From Pseudomonadota bacterium (GTDB taxonomy: Bacteria > Pseudomonadota > Alphaproteobacteria > Sphingomonadales > Sphingomonadaceae), in contig JAKPAG010000116.1 of NCBI GenBank assembly GCA_029779535.1, positions 1 through 64,000 of the forward strand: DNA of 64,000 bases, in the 5' to 3' direction. The notes beneath the pieces were generated by a model. That model was given only the letters and a program-made list of their open reading frames with translations. It was not told the origin of the DNA and did no database searches. How positions within the stretch are numbered: position 1 is the first letter of the stretch; the number at the start of each line of letters is the position of its first letter. A program made the position numbers and the translations under genes. Positions 49,248 to 57,897 of the stretch are shown one piece after another.

Positions 49248-50474
49248 TCAGCAGCCGGGCTTGAGCACGCCGCGCATCAGTCCGCCCAGCCCGCCCTTGG
49301 GCTTGCAGTTCTGCTGCGGCTGGGGCCGATTCTCGTCATCGTCGCGTTCGCTCATGCCGCCCATGTCGCCCATCCCGGGCATGTCCATCCAGGTGGTGGT
49401 CGACCGGTGGCGAATGCGCGCGGTCCATTCCAGGTTCCACGCCGCCTTGGGATCGGCCGGACGCGGCGGGAACGAGAAATCCTCCTGCGGGCCAAAGGCG
49501 GTCAGCGTGCCCATGCGGAAATCGGGGGCCGCCTTGCGCACTTCGGCCGGGACCATGCAACTGGTAGTCGCCGGCGGCATCACCGTGCGGTCCTTGACCA
49601 GCGTGGCGACCTGCCCGGGCGACAGCCAGTCACCCAACCCGCCGCCGAACTGGCGGCCCGCGCTGCTGGTCCACATCACCATGTCGCCCATCTTGCCGTC
49701 CGGGCTCATCTTGCCGCCGAACAGCGTGGCGAGATAGCCGGTGGCGTCCGCCACCGGCCCCCACGACAGCAGCGCCGCCCCGCTTGCCTGTTCGGCATTG
49801 CTGGTGCGCAGCGGGGCCATGAAGTCCTTGGCCAGGGAAAAGGTCATTTCCGGCGAATAGTTGCCCGCCACCCGGTGCAGGCCCGGCAGCGAGGTGTCGG
49901 CCTTGGCGTACTTGCCGTCATCAGCCGGCCAGCGGCCAAAGGTCTTGCTGTTGGTCGGGCTTGGCCCCCAGTCGCGGATCACGGTGCTGCTCCAGATGCC
50001 GGCCGGCATCTGCCCGGCGGCGATCTTGGCGAAATCGATCACCACCGGCTGACCCTTGGGCGCGTGTTCGCCGCAGCCCCAGAAGATCAGCAGGCGCCCG
50101 CGCGGCCGCTCGCCCGGGAATTCGTCCATCGGCTGCTTTTCCAGCGTCGGGGTGACCAGCGCGACCGATTTGCCCAGCTTCGCGCTGGGCGGCATGAAGT
50201 GATCCGCCTTCGGCCCGCCCTTGTCGGGCCCGCGCGACGAGCCGAGCCGCAGGTAAAGCTCGTGCTGCACCTTGCTGCCGCCGCCGCCGAACATCATCCC
50301 CATGGCCGAGCCCATGCCCCCGCCCATCGCGCCAAAGCCCGATACGGTGCCTGCGCGCATGTCATAGCGCGCCACAGGGCCGCTGCTGGGCGCGCGCTGC
50401 GCCAGCGAGGGAAGCGCGGCAAGCGCGGTGGCGCCCAGCGCAGTGCAAATCACGATGCGGGTGGATTTCTGCAT
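49248..50474 (-). CDS. Secreted Met/Gly-rich protein of unknown function
   Basis: A 408-residue protein with a signal peptide (MQKSTRIVICTALGATALAALPSLAQ). After it comes a Met- and Gly-rich stretch (FGAMGGGMGSAMGMMFGGGG). The body contains RLLIFWGCGEHAPKGQPVVIDFAKI, ALLSWGPVADATGYLATLFGG and VMWTSSAGRQFGGGLGDWLSPGQ. Near the end is another Met/Asp/Gly tract (MDMPGMGDMGGMSERDDDE). I do not recognise the family. Met-rich tracts are seen in metal-handling periplasmic proteins, but that is only a hint. It diverges from recJ. Confidence 0.75.
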   Translation of the reverse strand: MQKSTRIVICTALGATALAALPSLAQRAPSSGPVARYDMRAGTVSGFGAMGGGMGSAMGMMFGGGGSKVQHELYLRLGSSRGPDKGGPKADHFMPPSAKLGKSVALVTPTLEKQPMDEFPGERPRGRLLIFWGCGEHAPKGQPVVIDFAKIAAGQMPAGIWSSTVIRDWGPSPTNSKTFGRWPADDGKYAKADTSLPGLHRVAGNYSPEMTFSLAKDFMAPLRTSNAEQASGAALLSWGPVADATGYLATLFGGKMSPDGKMGDMVMWTSSAGRQFGGGLGDWLSPGQVATLVKDRTVMPPATTSCMVPAEVRKAAPDFRMGTLTAFGPQEDFSFPPRPADPKAAWNLEWTARIRHRSTTTWMDMPGMGDMGGMSERDDDENRPQPQQNCKPKGGLGGLMRGVLKPGC

Positions 50475-50531
50475 GGCACGACTCCCAATGACAGACCGTC
50501 AGCCTGAAGCATAGCGAAGGCCCGGACGGGA

Positions 50532-50557
50532 AAGTTGTCAATTGTCGACATCAACTT
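50532..50557. promoter_or_regulatory. Nested dyads in the divergent promoter region before recJ
   Basis: AAGTTG (50532-50537) and CAACTT (50552-50557) flank a perfect palindrome TGTCGACA (50543-50550). TTGTC occurs twice in the left half. The element lies 45 bases before recJ and 57 bases before the divergent secreted-protein start. A control site is likely by position; the regulator is unknown. Confidence 0.4.
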
Positions 50558-50601
50558 GCGCAAATCTTTCCTGGCGCGGCGCAATCGGCTAGCCCGGCGG
50601 C

Positions 50602-52392
50602 ATGGCATCCTCCTCCGCTTCAATCCTGGGCGTGGCCCGTTCGCTTTCCGGCAAGACCTGGCGCTGGCGCGGCGGCAACATGGAACTGGGCGGCGCGGGC
50701 GCGGCCTCGCTCGAACATGACCTGGTGACCCAGCTGCTGCTGGCGCGCGGCGTGCCGCACGATGACATCGAACGCCACCGCAACCCGTCGCTGCGCGCCT
50801 TCCTGCCCGATCCGTCCGAATTCCGCGACATGGACCTGGCCGCCGAGCGGCTGGCCCAGGCCGTGCTGACGCAGGAACAGGTCACCATCTATGGCGACTA
50901 TGACGTCGACGGGGCGACCAGCGCGGCGCTGCTGATCCGTCTGCTGCGCGCGCTGGGGCACGAGGCGCGCTATTACATCCCCGACCGCCTGCTCGAAGGC
51001 TATGGCCCCTCGGGCGAAGCGCTGGTGCGGCTGGCCGAGGAAGGCTCCAGCCTGATCGTCACGGTTGATTGCGGGGCCATGGCGCACCAGGCGCTCGACA
51101 TGGCCCACGCCGCTGGAGTCGATGTGGTGGTGGTCGATCACCACAAGTGTTCGCCCGAGCTGCCGCGCGCCCTGGCGCTGGTCAATCCCAACCGGCTGGA
51201 TGAAGGCGATCTCGCCGCCGCGCACGGCCACCTTGCCGCGGTTGGTGTCGCCTTCCTGCTGGCGGTGGCGACCGTGCGCGCGCTGCGCCAGCGCGGGTTC
51301 TTCGCCGGCCGGGCCGAGCCGGACCTGTTCGCCCTGCTTGACCTGGTGGCGCTGGGCACGGTCGCGGACGTTGCCCAGCTTCACGGCCTCAATCGCGCGC
51401 TGGTGGCGCAGGGGCTCAAAGTGATGGCCCGGCGCGACAACGTGGGCATGGCCGCGCTGATCGACGCCAGCCGGCTGACCCGGGCTCCGGTCTGCAGCGA
51501 CCTTGGCTTTGCGCTGGGTCCGCGCATCAACGCCGGGGGCCGCGTGGGCGAATCGACGCTGGGGGTGCGGCTGCTGACTACCCAGGACCCGGACGAGGCG
51601 CGCGAGATCGCCGCGCAGCTGTCCCAGCTTAACGAGGAACGCCGCGCGATCGAGCAGATGGTGCAGGAAGCCGCCGAAGCCCAGGTCGATGCCCAGCACA
51701 ATCGCGCCGTGCTGACCCTGGCGGGCGCGGGCTGGCACCCCGGGGTGATCGGCATCGTCGCCGGGCGAATCAAGGAAAAGACCGGCAAGCCCACACTGGT
51801 TATCGCGCTCGATGCCGACGAACATGGCAATGGCAAGGGTTCGGGCCGCTCAATCGCCGGGGTGGACCTTGGCGCCGCGATCATTGCCGCGCGCGAAGCG
51901 GGGCTGCTGGTCGCGGGCGGCGGACACGCCATGGCCGCCGGGCTGACCGTGGCGCCGGACCAGCTTGGCGCGCTGGGCGACTGGCTGGACGAACGGCTGG
52001 GCGCCGACGTGACCGCCGCGATGGCCAGCCAGGCCATGCTGCTTGACCTGGCCGTGGCTCCCGGCGGGCTGACCCCGCCGCTGGTCGAAGCGCTGGAAAG
52101 CGCCGGCCCCTATGGCATGGGCTGGCCCGGCCCGCGCGTGGCGGTGGGGCCGGTGCGGCTGGTCAAGGCCGACCTGGTCGGCACCGACCACGTCCGCCTG
52201 ATCGCCCGGGGCGAGGATGGCGCCAGCTTCAAGGCCATCGCTTTCCGCGCCGCCAGCACGGACCTGGGCCAGGCGCTGCTGCACGGTTCGCAGGACCGCA
52301 AGCTGTGGCTGGCCGGCCGCGCGAAGATCGACGACTGGGCCAGCCGCCCCCAGGCCGAACTGCATGTCGACGACGCCGCGTGGATTGATTGA
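50602..52392 (+). CDS. recJ: Single-stranded-DNA-specific exonuclease RecJ
   Basis: A 596-residue DHH-family 5'-3' exonuclease for recombination and mismatch repair. The metal motifs are TIYGDYDVDGATSAALLIRLL, IVTVDCGAMAHQ, VVVDHHKCSPELPRA (DHH), and GLLVAGGGHAMAAGLTV in the DHHA1 domain. The RPRINAGGR-like segment appears as GPRINAGGRVGEST. Its length is typical of RecJ. The ATG at 50602 matches the family. It is followed by tRNA-Glu in the same direction. Confidence 0.97.
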   Translation: MASSSASILGVARSLSGKTWRWRGGNMELGGAGAASLEHDLVTQLLLARGVPHDDIERHRNPSLRAFLPDPSEFRDMDLAAERLAQAVLTQEQVTIYGDYDVDGATSAALLIRLLRALGHEARYYIPDRLLEGYGPSGEALVRLAEEGSSLIVTVDCGAMAHQALDMAHAAGVDVVVVDHHKCSPELPRALALVNPNRLDEGDLAAAHGHLAAVGVAFLLAVATVRALRQRGFFAGRAEPDLFALLDLVALGTVADVAQLHGLNRALVAQGLKVMARRDNVGMAALIDASRLTRAPVCSDLGFALGPRINAGGRVGESTLGVRLLTTQDPDEAREIAAQLSQLNEERRAIEQMVQEAAEAQVDAQHNRAVLTLAGAGWHPGVIGIVAGRIKEKTGKPTLVIALDADEHGNGKGSGRSIAGVDLGAAIIAAREAGLLVAGGGHAMAAGLTVAPDQLGALGDWLDERLGADVTAAMASQAMLLDLAVAPGGLTPPLVEALESAGPYGMGWPGPRVAVGPVRLVKADLVGTDHVRLIARGEDGASFKAIAFRAASTDLGQALLHGSQDRKLWLAGRAKIDDWASRPQAELHVDDAAWID

Positions 52393-52413
52393 AACAAAGT
52401 TTGCTTGGGGGGG

Positions 52414-52442
52414 TTGACCCCCATGGAAGCCTCCCTTAATGG
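52414..52442 (+). promoter_or_regulatory. Candidate promoter of tRNA-Glu
   Basis: TTGACC (52414-52419) and TAATGG (52437-52442) with a 17-base spacer would start transcription about 23 bases before the tRNA. The TTGACC lies in a run of G and C that can also fold (GGGGG/CCCCC), so it could equally be the recJ terminator. Confidence 0.35.
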
Positions 52443-52471
52443 CGCACCCCTGCCCACCGCGCAGCTGGTGT

Positions 52472-52546
52472 GGCCCCTTCGTCTAGCGGTCAGGACGCGG
52501 CCCTTTCACGGCTGAAACACGGGTTCGATTCCCGTAGGGGTCACCA
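52472..52546 (+). tRNA. tRNA-Glu (anticodon UUC)
   Basis: A 75-base gene that folds completely. The acceptor stem GGCCCCT pairs with AGGGGTC, CCA is encoded at the 3' end (52544-52546), the anticodon stem is CGGCC / GGCTG with loop CTTTCAC, and the T arm reads GGGTTCGATTCCC. The anticodon TTC is at 52505-52507. No intron. A short hairpin and T-run follow. The glutamate tRNA also feeds tetrapyrrole synthesis in this group. Confidence 0.97.
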
Positions 52547-52570
52547 TCCAGCAGCGCTGGTGGGCATTTT
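52544..52570 (+). terminator. Terminator after tRNA-Glu
   Basis: CCAGC (52548-52552) pairs with GCTGG (52556-52560) around an AGC loop, with a bulged extension through the CCA (52544-52546) and TGG (52561-52563). A TTTT run (52567-52570) completes it. Confidence 0.65.
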
Positions 52571-52624
52571 GATTCCCCCCAGCGTCATGCCTGATTGTGG
52601 CAGTGCCCAGCCGGCCCTGCGCCG

Positions 52625-53374
52625 CTACCGCTTGGGCGGCGGCGGCGTGACAGTCCGGGCCGAATCGACCAGCAATTCCGCACCGTTGACCAGCAGCGCC
52701 TCGTCCGAGGCGAGGTAGAGGACGGCATAGGCCACCTGGCGCGGATCGCCCGCGTGGGGGCTTTGCGGCTCCAGCCCCAGATCGGCGCGCATCGCCCGCA
52801 GCATCGGGGTATCGGTCACCCCGGGATGGACCGAATTGCAGCGAATCCCGTTTTCGGCATTCTGGCAGAACACCGCGACCGATTTGGTCAGCGATCGCAC
52901 CGCGCCCTTTGACGCACTGTAGGCCACCCCGCCCGCTTCGCCGCTGTGCGAGGCGACCGAGGCGACGTTGACGATCGCCCCGCCGCCGCTGCGCGCCATT
53001 TCGCGCACTGCCATGCGGCAGCCCAGGAACGCCCCATCGGCGTTGACCGCCTGGATCCGGCGATAGTCCGCATAAGTGACATCCGCGATCGAGGCCGGAA
53101 TCTGGATCGCGGCGTTGTTGACCAGGATGTCGATTCGCCCGAATCGCGCGGTGACCGTGCGGGCCAGCTCGTCCCAGTCCGCCTCGCTCGATACGTCATG
53201 GCGCAGGAACAGCCCCGGCGTGGCAAGGTCCGCGACCAGCGCCTGCCCTTCCGCTTCGGCCACATCGGCCACCACCACGCTGGCCCCTTCTTCGGCCAGC
53301 AGGCGCGCGGTGGCCGCGCCGATGCCCATTGCTCCGCCGGTGACAATCGCGACCTTGCCTTGAACCCGTCCCAT
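52625..53374 (-). CDS. Short-chain dehydrogenase/reductase
   Basis: A 249-residue classical SDR. The cofactor motif is VAIVTGGAMGIGAATARLLAEEG with VVVADVAEAEG (Asp favours NAD). NNAA is in ILVNNAAIQIP; the catalytic Ser is in NVASVASHSG and the YxxxK in AYSASKGAV. The start at 53374 places AAGGA six bases upstream; an ATG three bases earlier is possible. It is the last gene of the three-gene run with an SnoaL-like and a carboxymuconolactone-decarboxylase-like gene. The substrate is unknown. Confidence 0.9.
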   Translation of the reverse strand: MGRVQGKVAIVTGGAMGIGAATARLLAEEGASVVVADVAEAEGQALVADLATPGLFLRHDVSSEADWDELARTVTARFGRIDILVNNAAIQIPASIADVTYADYRRIQAVNADGAFLGCRMAVREMARSGGGAIVNVASVASHSGEAGGVAYSASKGAVRSLTKSVAVFCQNAENGIRCNSVHPGVTDTPMLRAMRADLGLEPQSPHAGDPRQVAYAVLYLASDEALLVNGAELLVDSARTVTPPPPKR

Positions 53375-53385
53375 CATGTGTCCTT

Positions 53386-53934
53386 TCAAACCAGCGGTTC
53401 GCCGGCGCGGAACGCGCGGGCGATGCGATAGAATTCATCGTCAGGCCGGGGCAGGCTGTGGGTGCCCTGCGGCCAGGCGGCATAGGGCGTGGTGGCGGGC
53501 ACCGCGCCGGAAAAGTCGGAAATCCCGCGCCGCAGCACGATCCGCCATTCGCCTTCGCGCCGTTCCAGCACGTCGATGTAGCGGCCTTCGAAAAAGGCGT
53601 CTTCCTCGCCCGCGCCGCTGGCGGCGGGGCGGCGGTGGTGGGCGAAATAGTGGCTTTCGGCCAGGGCCCGATCGCCCTGCACTTCGACCAGCACGTTGGA
53701 GACGTGGTGCGCGGCCTGCAGGCAGCGTTCGATGATCGGCACGGCATAGTCGATGAACCCGGCGGAGGGCCCCTTGTAACCGCCGTGCCAGGTGATCGCG
53801 TCGGGCCAGTAGCAGGCACGCATCCCGTCCAGGTCCTTGCGGTCGTTGGCGCGGGCGCCGGCATGGATCAGGTCGGCAATCGCCTGCTTGGCTTCCAGCA
53901 GGTCAAGCCGCCGGGCAATATCGTCAAGGGTCAT
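53386..53934 (-). CDS. SnoaL/NTF2-like protein
   Basis: A 182-residue protein with a nuclear-transport-factor-2-like fold: LDLLEAKQAIADLIHAGARANDRKDLDGMRACYWPDAITWHGGY at the start is the usual ring-hydroxylating-associated SnoaL opening, with HHVSNVLVEVQGDRALAESHYFAHH and FFEGRYIDVLERREGEWRI following. Such proteins are isomerases, dehydratases or small subunits in aromatic or steroid metabolism. It begins with an ATGA overlap at the end of the upstream gene, so it is translationally coupled. Confidence 0.85.
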   Translation of the reverse strand: MTLDDIARRLDLLEAKQAIADLIHAGARANDRKDLDGMRACYWPDAITWHGGYKGPSAGFIDYAVPIIERCLQAAHHVSNVLVEVQGDRALAESHYFAHHRRPAASGAGEEDAFFEGRYIDVLERREGEWRIVLRRGISDFSGAVPATTPYAAWPQGTHSLPRPDDEFYRIARAFRAGEPLV

Positions 53935-54434
53935 CGTGCTGCTCCGCGCTGGGGAATGGTGATCGGGCAGGACAGTTCCATGTCCAGCACCGCGTTGATC
54001 CGGCCGATGGCCAGCCACTTGGCGACACAGGTGCTCAGCTCGACGATCTCGCCGGGGGTGAACGCGCTGGTCAGGTCCTGCCAGAACTCGGCGTCGAAGC
54101 TGGCCTTGCCCGCAGCAAAGCGCTCAGCAAAGCCGATCACCAGTGCTTCGCGCCCGGAATAGCGGCCGCGCCGGGCCGGATCGTCGACATCGGCATAGAA
54201 CGCTTCGTCGATGCCCTGGGCGGCCATGTCCTCGGGCCGGGCCTCGCTGCACGGCAGGCAGCCGTTGATGTGGGCAATGCGGATCCGCGCCGCTTCCAGT
54301 TCGCGCAGCGGCAGGGTGGAACCGGCCTGCACCGCCTGGCCAAAGGCCTGGACGGCGGCCCCCAGCGCTGGCCGCAGCGACCACATCCGCGCGGTCATTT
54401 CCCCTGGCCCGTCGGGCAGCTCGATTTGCGGCAC
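53931..54434 (-). CDS. Carboxymuconolactone-decarboxylase/AhpD-family protein
   Basis: A 167-residue AhpD-like protein. The CxxC redox pair is in HINGCLPCSEARPEDMAAQGI; the flanking ELEAARIRIAH and LVIGFAERFAAGKAS match the family core. Members are decarboxylases in protocatechuate breakdown or peroxidase-like disulfide reductases; with a CxxC pair, the latter is possible. The start is the GTG at 54434 with AAGGAG six bases upstream. It follows dnaE2 by 44 bases on the same strand. Confidence 0.85.
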   Translation of the reverse strand: MPQIELPDGPGEMTARMWSLRPALGAAVQAFGQAVQAGSTLPLRELEAARIRIAHINGCLPCSEARPEDMAAQGIDEAFYADVDDPARRGRYSGREALVIGFAERFAAGKASFDAEFWQDLTSAFTPGEIVELSTCVAKWLAIGRINAVLDMELSCPITIPQRGAAR

Positions 54435-54478
54435 GGCCTCTCCTTTCCTGCACATGGTTGCAGAATTGGATGGACCTC

Positions 54479-57400
54479 TCAATGAAAATCGCGCGACCTG
54501 GGAATGATCCTGGCCTGGCGCGGATGGCCGGCGCGGTGAATGGGCTGCGGCCCGCGCTGGCCCTGCACCGGGCGGGCAACGTGATCGGCGCGGTCCACCT
54601 GCCGGGGCAGCAGATCATCGGACAGCGCGTGCAGCGCGGGCGTGGCATCGGCCAGGCGGGTGACGATCACGTGGGTCACCTCGTCGTCGTATTCGACGCG
54701 GCCCTGCACTTCCATCAGCCGCGCGGCCATGATCACCTGGCGCTGGCGCTCCATCACGTCGGGCCAGATCACCAGGTTGACCACTCCGGTCTCGTCCTCG
54801 AGCGTGATGAAGCACACCCCCTTGGCCGATCCGGGGCGCTGACGGATCAGCACCACGCCCGCCACCTGCACCGCGCTACGGAACTTGCGGCTGCGCAGGT
54901 CGGTCGCGCGGATGAAGCCGCGTTCGGCCAGATCGGCGCGCAGGAAGGCCAGCGGATGCGCCTTCAGCGACAGGCGCTGGGTCTGGTAATCGGCCACCAC
55001 TTCCTCGGACAGGGGCATGGCCGGCAGGCGGGTGAGCGCGCGCTCGGCCCCTTCATCGCGCGCCTGCATCGCGGCGAACAGCGGCAGTTCGGGCGCGGCG
55101 ATCAGACTGCGCGCGTCCCACAGCGCCTGCCGCCGGGTCAGCGCCAGCGATGCCATGCAGTCCGCGCTGGCCAGCCGTTCGACCAGCGCGGGCGAAAGGC
55201 CGGCCCGCTCCTTGAGCTCGCGCACGTCGCGAAACGGCCCACCCTCTGCCCGCGCCGCGACGATCCGCGCCGCCGCCGCCTCGGCAAAGCCATCGACCTG
55301 GCGCAGCCCCAGCCGCAGCGCCGCCGCATCGCCCTGCCCTTCCAGACTGTTGTCCCAATCGCTGCGATTCACGTCCACCGGCAGCACCCGCACCCCATGT
55401 TCGCGCGCATCGCGCACGATCTGGGCCGGGGCATAGAAGCCCATCGGCTGCGAATTGAGCAGCGCGCAGGCGAAGGCCGCCGGGTAATGGCATTTCAGCC
55501 AGGCCGAGACATAGACCAGCAGCGCAAAGCTGGCGGCGTGGCTTTCGGGAAAGCCGTATTCGCCGAACCCCTTGATCTGGTTGAAGCAGCGCGCGGCGAA
55601 ATCCGGGTCATAGCCGCGCGCGATCATCCGGCCGACCATCATGTCCTCCAGTTCCGCCACCATCCCCCGGCTGCGGAAGGTCGCCATCGACTTGCGCAAG
55701 CGGTTGGCCTCCGCCCCGGTGAACTGGGCCGCGTCAAGCGCGATCTTCATCGCCTGTTCCTGGAAGATCGGCACCCCCAGCGTGCGGCCCAGGATGCTGG
55801 TCAGCTCGTCCGGCGGGCCGTGCTGCGGCCCCGGGGCGGGGATCTCCACGCGCTCCTCGCCCCGCCGCCGCTTGAGATAGGGGTGGACCATGTCACCCTG
55901 GATCGGCCCGGGGCGAACGATCGCCACTTCGATCACCAGGTCATAGAAGCAGCGCGGGCGCAGGCGCGGCAGCATGTTCATCTGCGCGCGGCTTTCCACC
56001 TGGAACACGCCGAGCGAATCGCCCTTGCACAGCATGTCGTAGACCATGGGATCCTCGCGCGGGACGGTGGCGAGGGTCAGGTGTTGGCCGTGATGCGCGC
56101 CCAGCAGGTCAAGGCACTTCCTGATGCAGGTCAGCATGCCCAGCGCCAGCACGTCGACCTTGAGGATGCCCAGCGCGTCGATGTCGTCCTTGTCCCATTC
56201 GATGAAGCTGCGTTCCGGCATGGCGCCGTTGCCGATCGGCACGGTTTCGGTCAGCAGCCCCTGCGTCAGGATGAACCCGCCGACGTGCTGCGACAGGTGG
56301 CGCGGCATGCCGATCATCTGCTCGGTCAGCGCCAGCACCCGCCGCAGGTGCGGGTCCGACAGGTCCATGCCGGTTTCGGCGGCGTGCTTTTCCCCGATCG
56401 AGCGGCCGTAGCTGCCCCAGACCGTGCGGGCGAGCGCGCCGGTAACATCCTCGGACAGGCCCATCGCCTTGCCCACCTCGCGGATCGCCATGCGCGGGCG
56501 GTAATGGATCACCGTGGCGCACAGCCCGGCGCGCTGGCGGCCATAGCGGGCGTAGATGTACTGGATCACCTCCTCGCGCCGTTCGTGTTCGAAATCGACG
56601 TCGATGTCGGGCGGTTCGTTACGATCCTCGGAAATGAAGCGGTCGAACAGCAGCGCGTGCCGGGCCGGATCTACCGCGGTGATTTCCAGGCAATAGCACA
56701 CCGCCGAATTGGCCGCGCTGCCGCGCCCCTGGCACAGGATCGGCGGATCCTGCGCCCGCGCGAAATCGACGATATCCTTGATGGTCAGGAAATAGCGCGC
56801 CAGCCCAAGCTTGCCGATCAGGTCCAGCTCGCGCCGCAAGGTCGCGGCCACGGTTTCGGGCACGCCGCCGGGATAGCGCACCGTCGCGCCGGCCCAGGTC
56901 AGCTGTTCCAGCCAGCCTTGCGGGTCGAGCCCATCGGGACAGATCTCCTCGGGATACTCGTAACGCAGTTCCTCAAGGCTGAAGCTGCACCTGTCGGCCA
57001 GTTCGCGCGCGGCGGCGAGCGCATGGGGCCAGGGCGCGAACAGCCGGGCCATCTCCTCCGGCCCCTTGAGGTGGCGTTCGGCGTTGGGCTGGAGCAGGTG
57101 CCCGGCCTGGGCCACCGTGGTCTTGTGGCGGATCGCCGTCATCACGTCATGCAGCGGGCGGCGGTGCGGGGCGTGATAAAGCGGCAGGTTGCTGGCCAGG
57201 ATCGTCATGGCCTGCCCCCGCGCCAGGGCATCGAGCCGCGCGATCCGCGCCAGATCATCGCCGGTGTAGAGATAGCTGGCGGCCAAGTGCCGCAGCGTGG
57301 GCAGCTGCGCGGCCAGGTATGGCAGCAACTCGGCCCATCCGGCGGTCAATTCGACCTGTCCGGGCGCGGCTGCCGCGCCCAAAGCGACCACGTTGCTTTC

Positions 57401-57895
57401 CACCGGGATGGTCAGCACCGCATCGAGATCATCCGGGGGCAGCAGCACCAGGTGCACCCCCTCGGCATGGGCCGCGAGCATGGCCAGGCTGATGTCGCAG
57501 GCGCCCTTGTCCTGCCATTCACCGTCGAGCCGCGCCATCCGCCCGGCTGAAATCAGGCGGCACAGCCGGCCATAGGCGGCGCGGTCCTGCGGATAGGCGA
57601 GGAAGGCCAGCCCCTCGACCGTTTCGATCCGGCAGCCGATCACCGGGCGCAGGCCCAGCGCCTTGGCCTCGACATGCAGGCGCACCACCCCGGCCATGGT
57701 GTTGGCATCGGCAATCCCGATCGCGTCATAGCCCAGCGCGCGCGCCGTGGTGACAAGGTCCACCGCATCCGATGCGCCGCGCAGGAACGAAAAGCAGCTG
57801 ACCAGCCCCAGTTCGACGAACGGCGCGAGGGCCGGCGGCGGCAGATCGGCCGGTTCGGCGCGGCGGCGCGGCGGGGTTAGCGGGGCCTCGGGCAT
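54479..57895 (-). CDS. dnaE2: Error-prone DNA polymerase DnaE2
   Basis: A 1138-residue C-family polymerase of the SOS mutagenesis pathway. The PHP domain is N-terminal (FVELGLVSCFSFLRGASDAVDLV). The polymerase core has CQGRGSAANSAVCY, the catalytic Asp pair PDIDVDFEHERREEVIQYIY, and SFIEWDKDDIDALGILKVDVLALGM. An OB fold follows near residue 1000, and the C-terminus HPRQARIIPRSRDFH is the DnaE2 signature. It lacks dnaE1's C-terminal tau-binding part. It starts two bases after imuB and is the last of the LexA-controlled trio. Confidence 0.97.
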   Translation of the reverse strand: MPEAPLTPPRRRAEPADLPPPALAPFVELGLVSCFSFLRGASDAVDLVTTARALGYDAIGIADANTMAGVVRLHVEAKALGLRPVIGCRIETVEGLAFLAYPQDRAAYGRLCRLISAGRMARLDGEWQDKGACDISLAMLAAHAEGVHLVLLPPDDLDAVLTIPVESNVVALGAAAAPGQVELTAGWAELLPYLAAQLPTLRHLAASYLYTGDDLARIARLDALARGQAMTILASNLPLYHAPHRRPLHDVMTAIRHKTTVAQAGHLLQPNAERHLKGPEEMARLFAPWPHALAAARELADRCSFSLEELRYEYPEEICPDGLDPQGWLEQLTWAGATVRYPGGVPETVAATLRRELDLIGKLGLARYFLTIKDIVDFARAQDPPILCQGRGSAANSAVCYCLEITAVDPARHALLFDRFISEDRNEPPDIDVDFEHERREEVIQYIYARYGRQRAGLCATVIHYRPRMAIREVGKAMGLSEDVTGALARTVWGSYGRSIGEKHAAETGMDLSDPHLRRVLALTEQMIGMPRHLSQHVGGFILTQGLLTETVPIGNGAMPERSFIEWDKDDIDALGILKVDVLALGMLTCIRKCLDLLGAHHGQHLTLATVPREDPMVYDMLCKGDSLGVFQVESRAQMNMLPRLRPRCFYDLVIEVAIVRPGPIQGDMVHPYLKRRRGEERVEIPAPGPQHGPPDELTSILGRTLGVPIFQEQAMKIALDAAQFTGAEANRLRKSMATFRSRGMVAELEDMMVGRMIARGYDPDFAARCFNQIKGFGEYGFPESHAASFALLVYVSAWLKCHYPAAFACALLNSQPMGFYAPAQIVRDAREHGVRVLPVDVNRSDWDNSLEGQGDAAALRLGLRQVDGFAEAAAARIVAARAEGGPFRDVRELKERAGLSPALVERLASADCMASLALTRRQALWDARSLIAAPELPLFAAMQARDEGAERALTRLPAMPLSEEVVADYQTQRLSLKAHPLAFLRADLAERGFIRATDLRSRKFRSAVQVAGVVLIRQRPGSAKGVCFITLEDETGVVNLVIWPDVMERQRQVIMAARLMEVQGRVEYDDEVTHVIVTRLADATPALHALSDDLLPRQVDRADHVARPVQGQRGPQPIHRAGHPRQARIIPRSRDFH

Positions 57896-57897
57896 GG

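Noticed and set aside
50535..50720. Short plus-strand frame upstream of and into recJ
   Set aside because: Overlaps the recJ start in another frame, Arg-rich, no ribosome-binding site.
54458..57550. Plus-strand open frame of about 1,000 codons opposite dnaE2
   Set aside because: dnaE2 is complete with all motifs on the other strand; the frame is rich in His, Arg and Gln as expected for a shadow.
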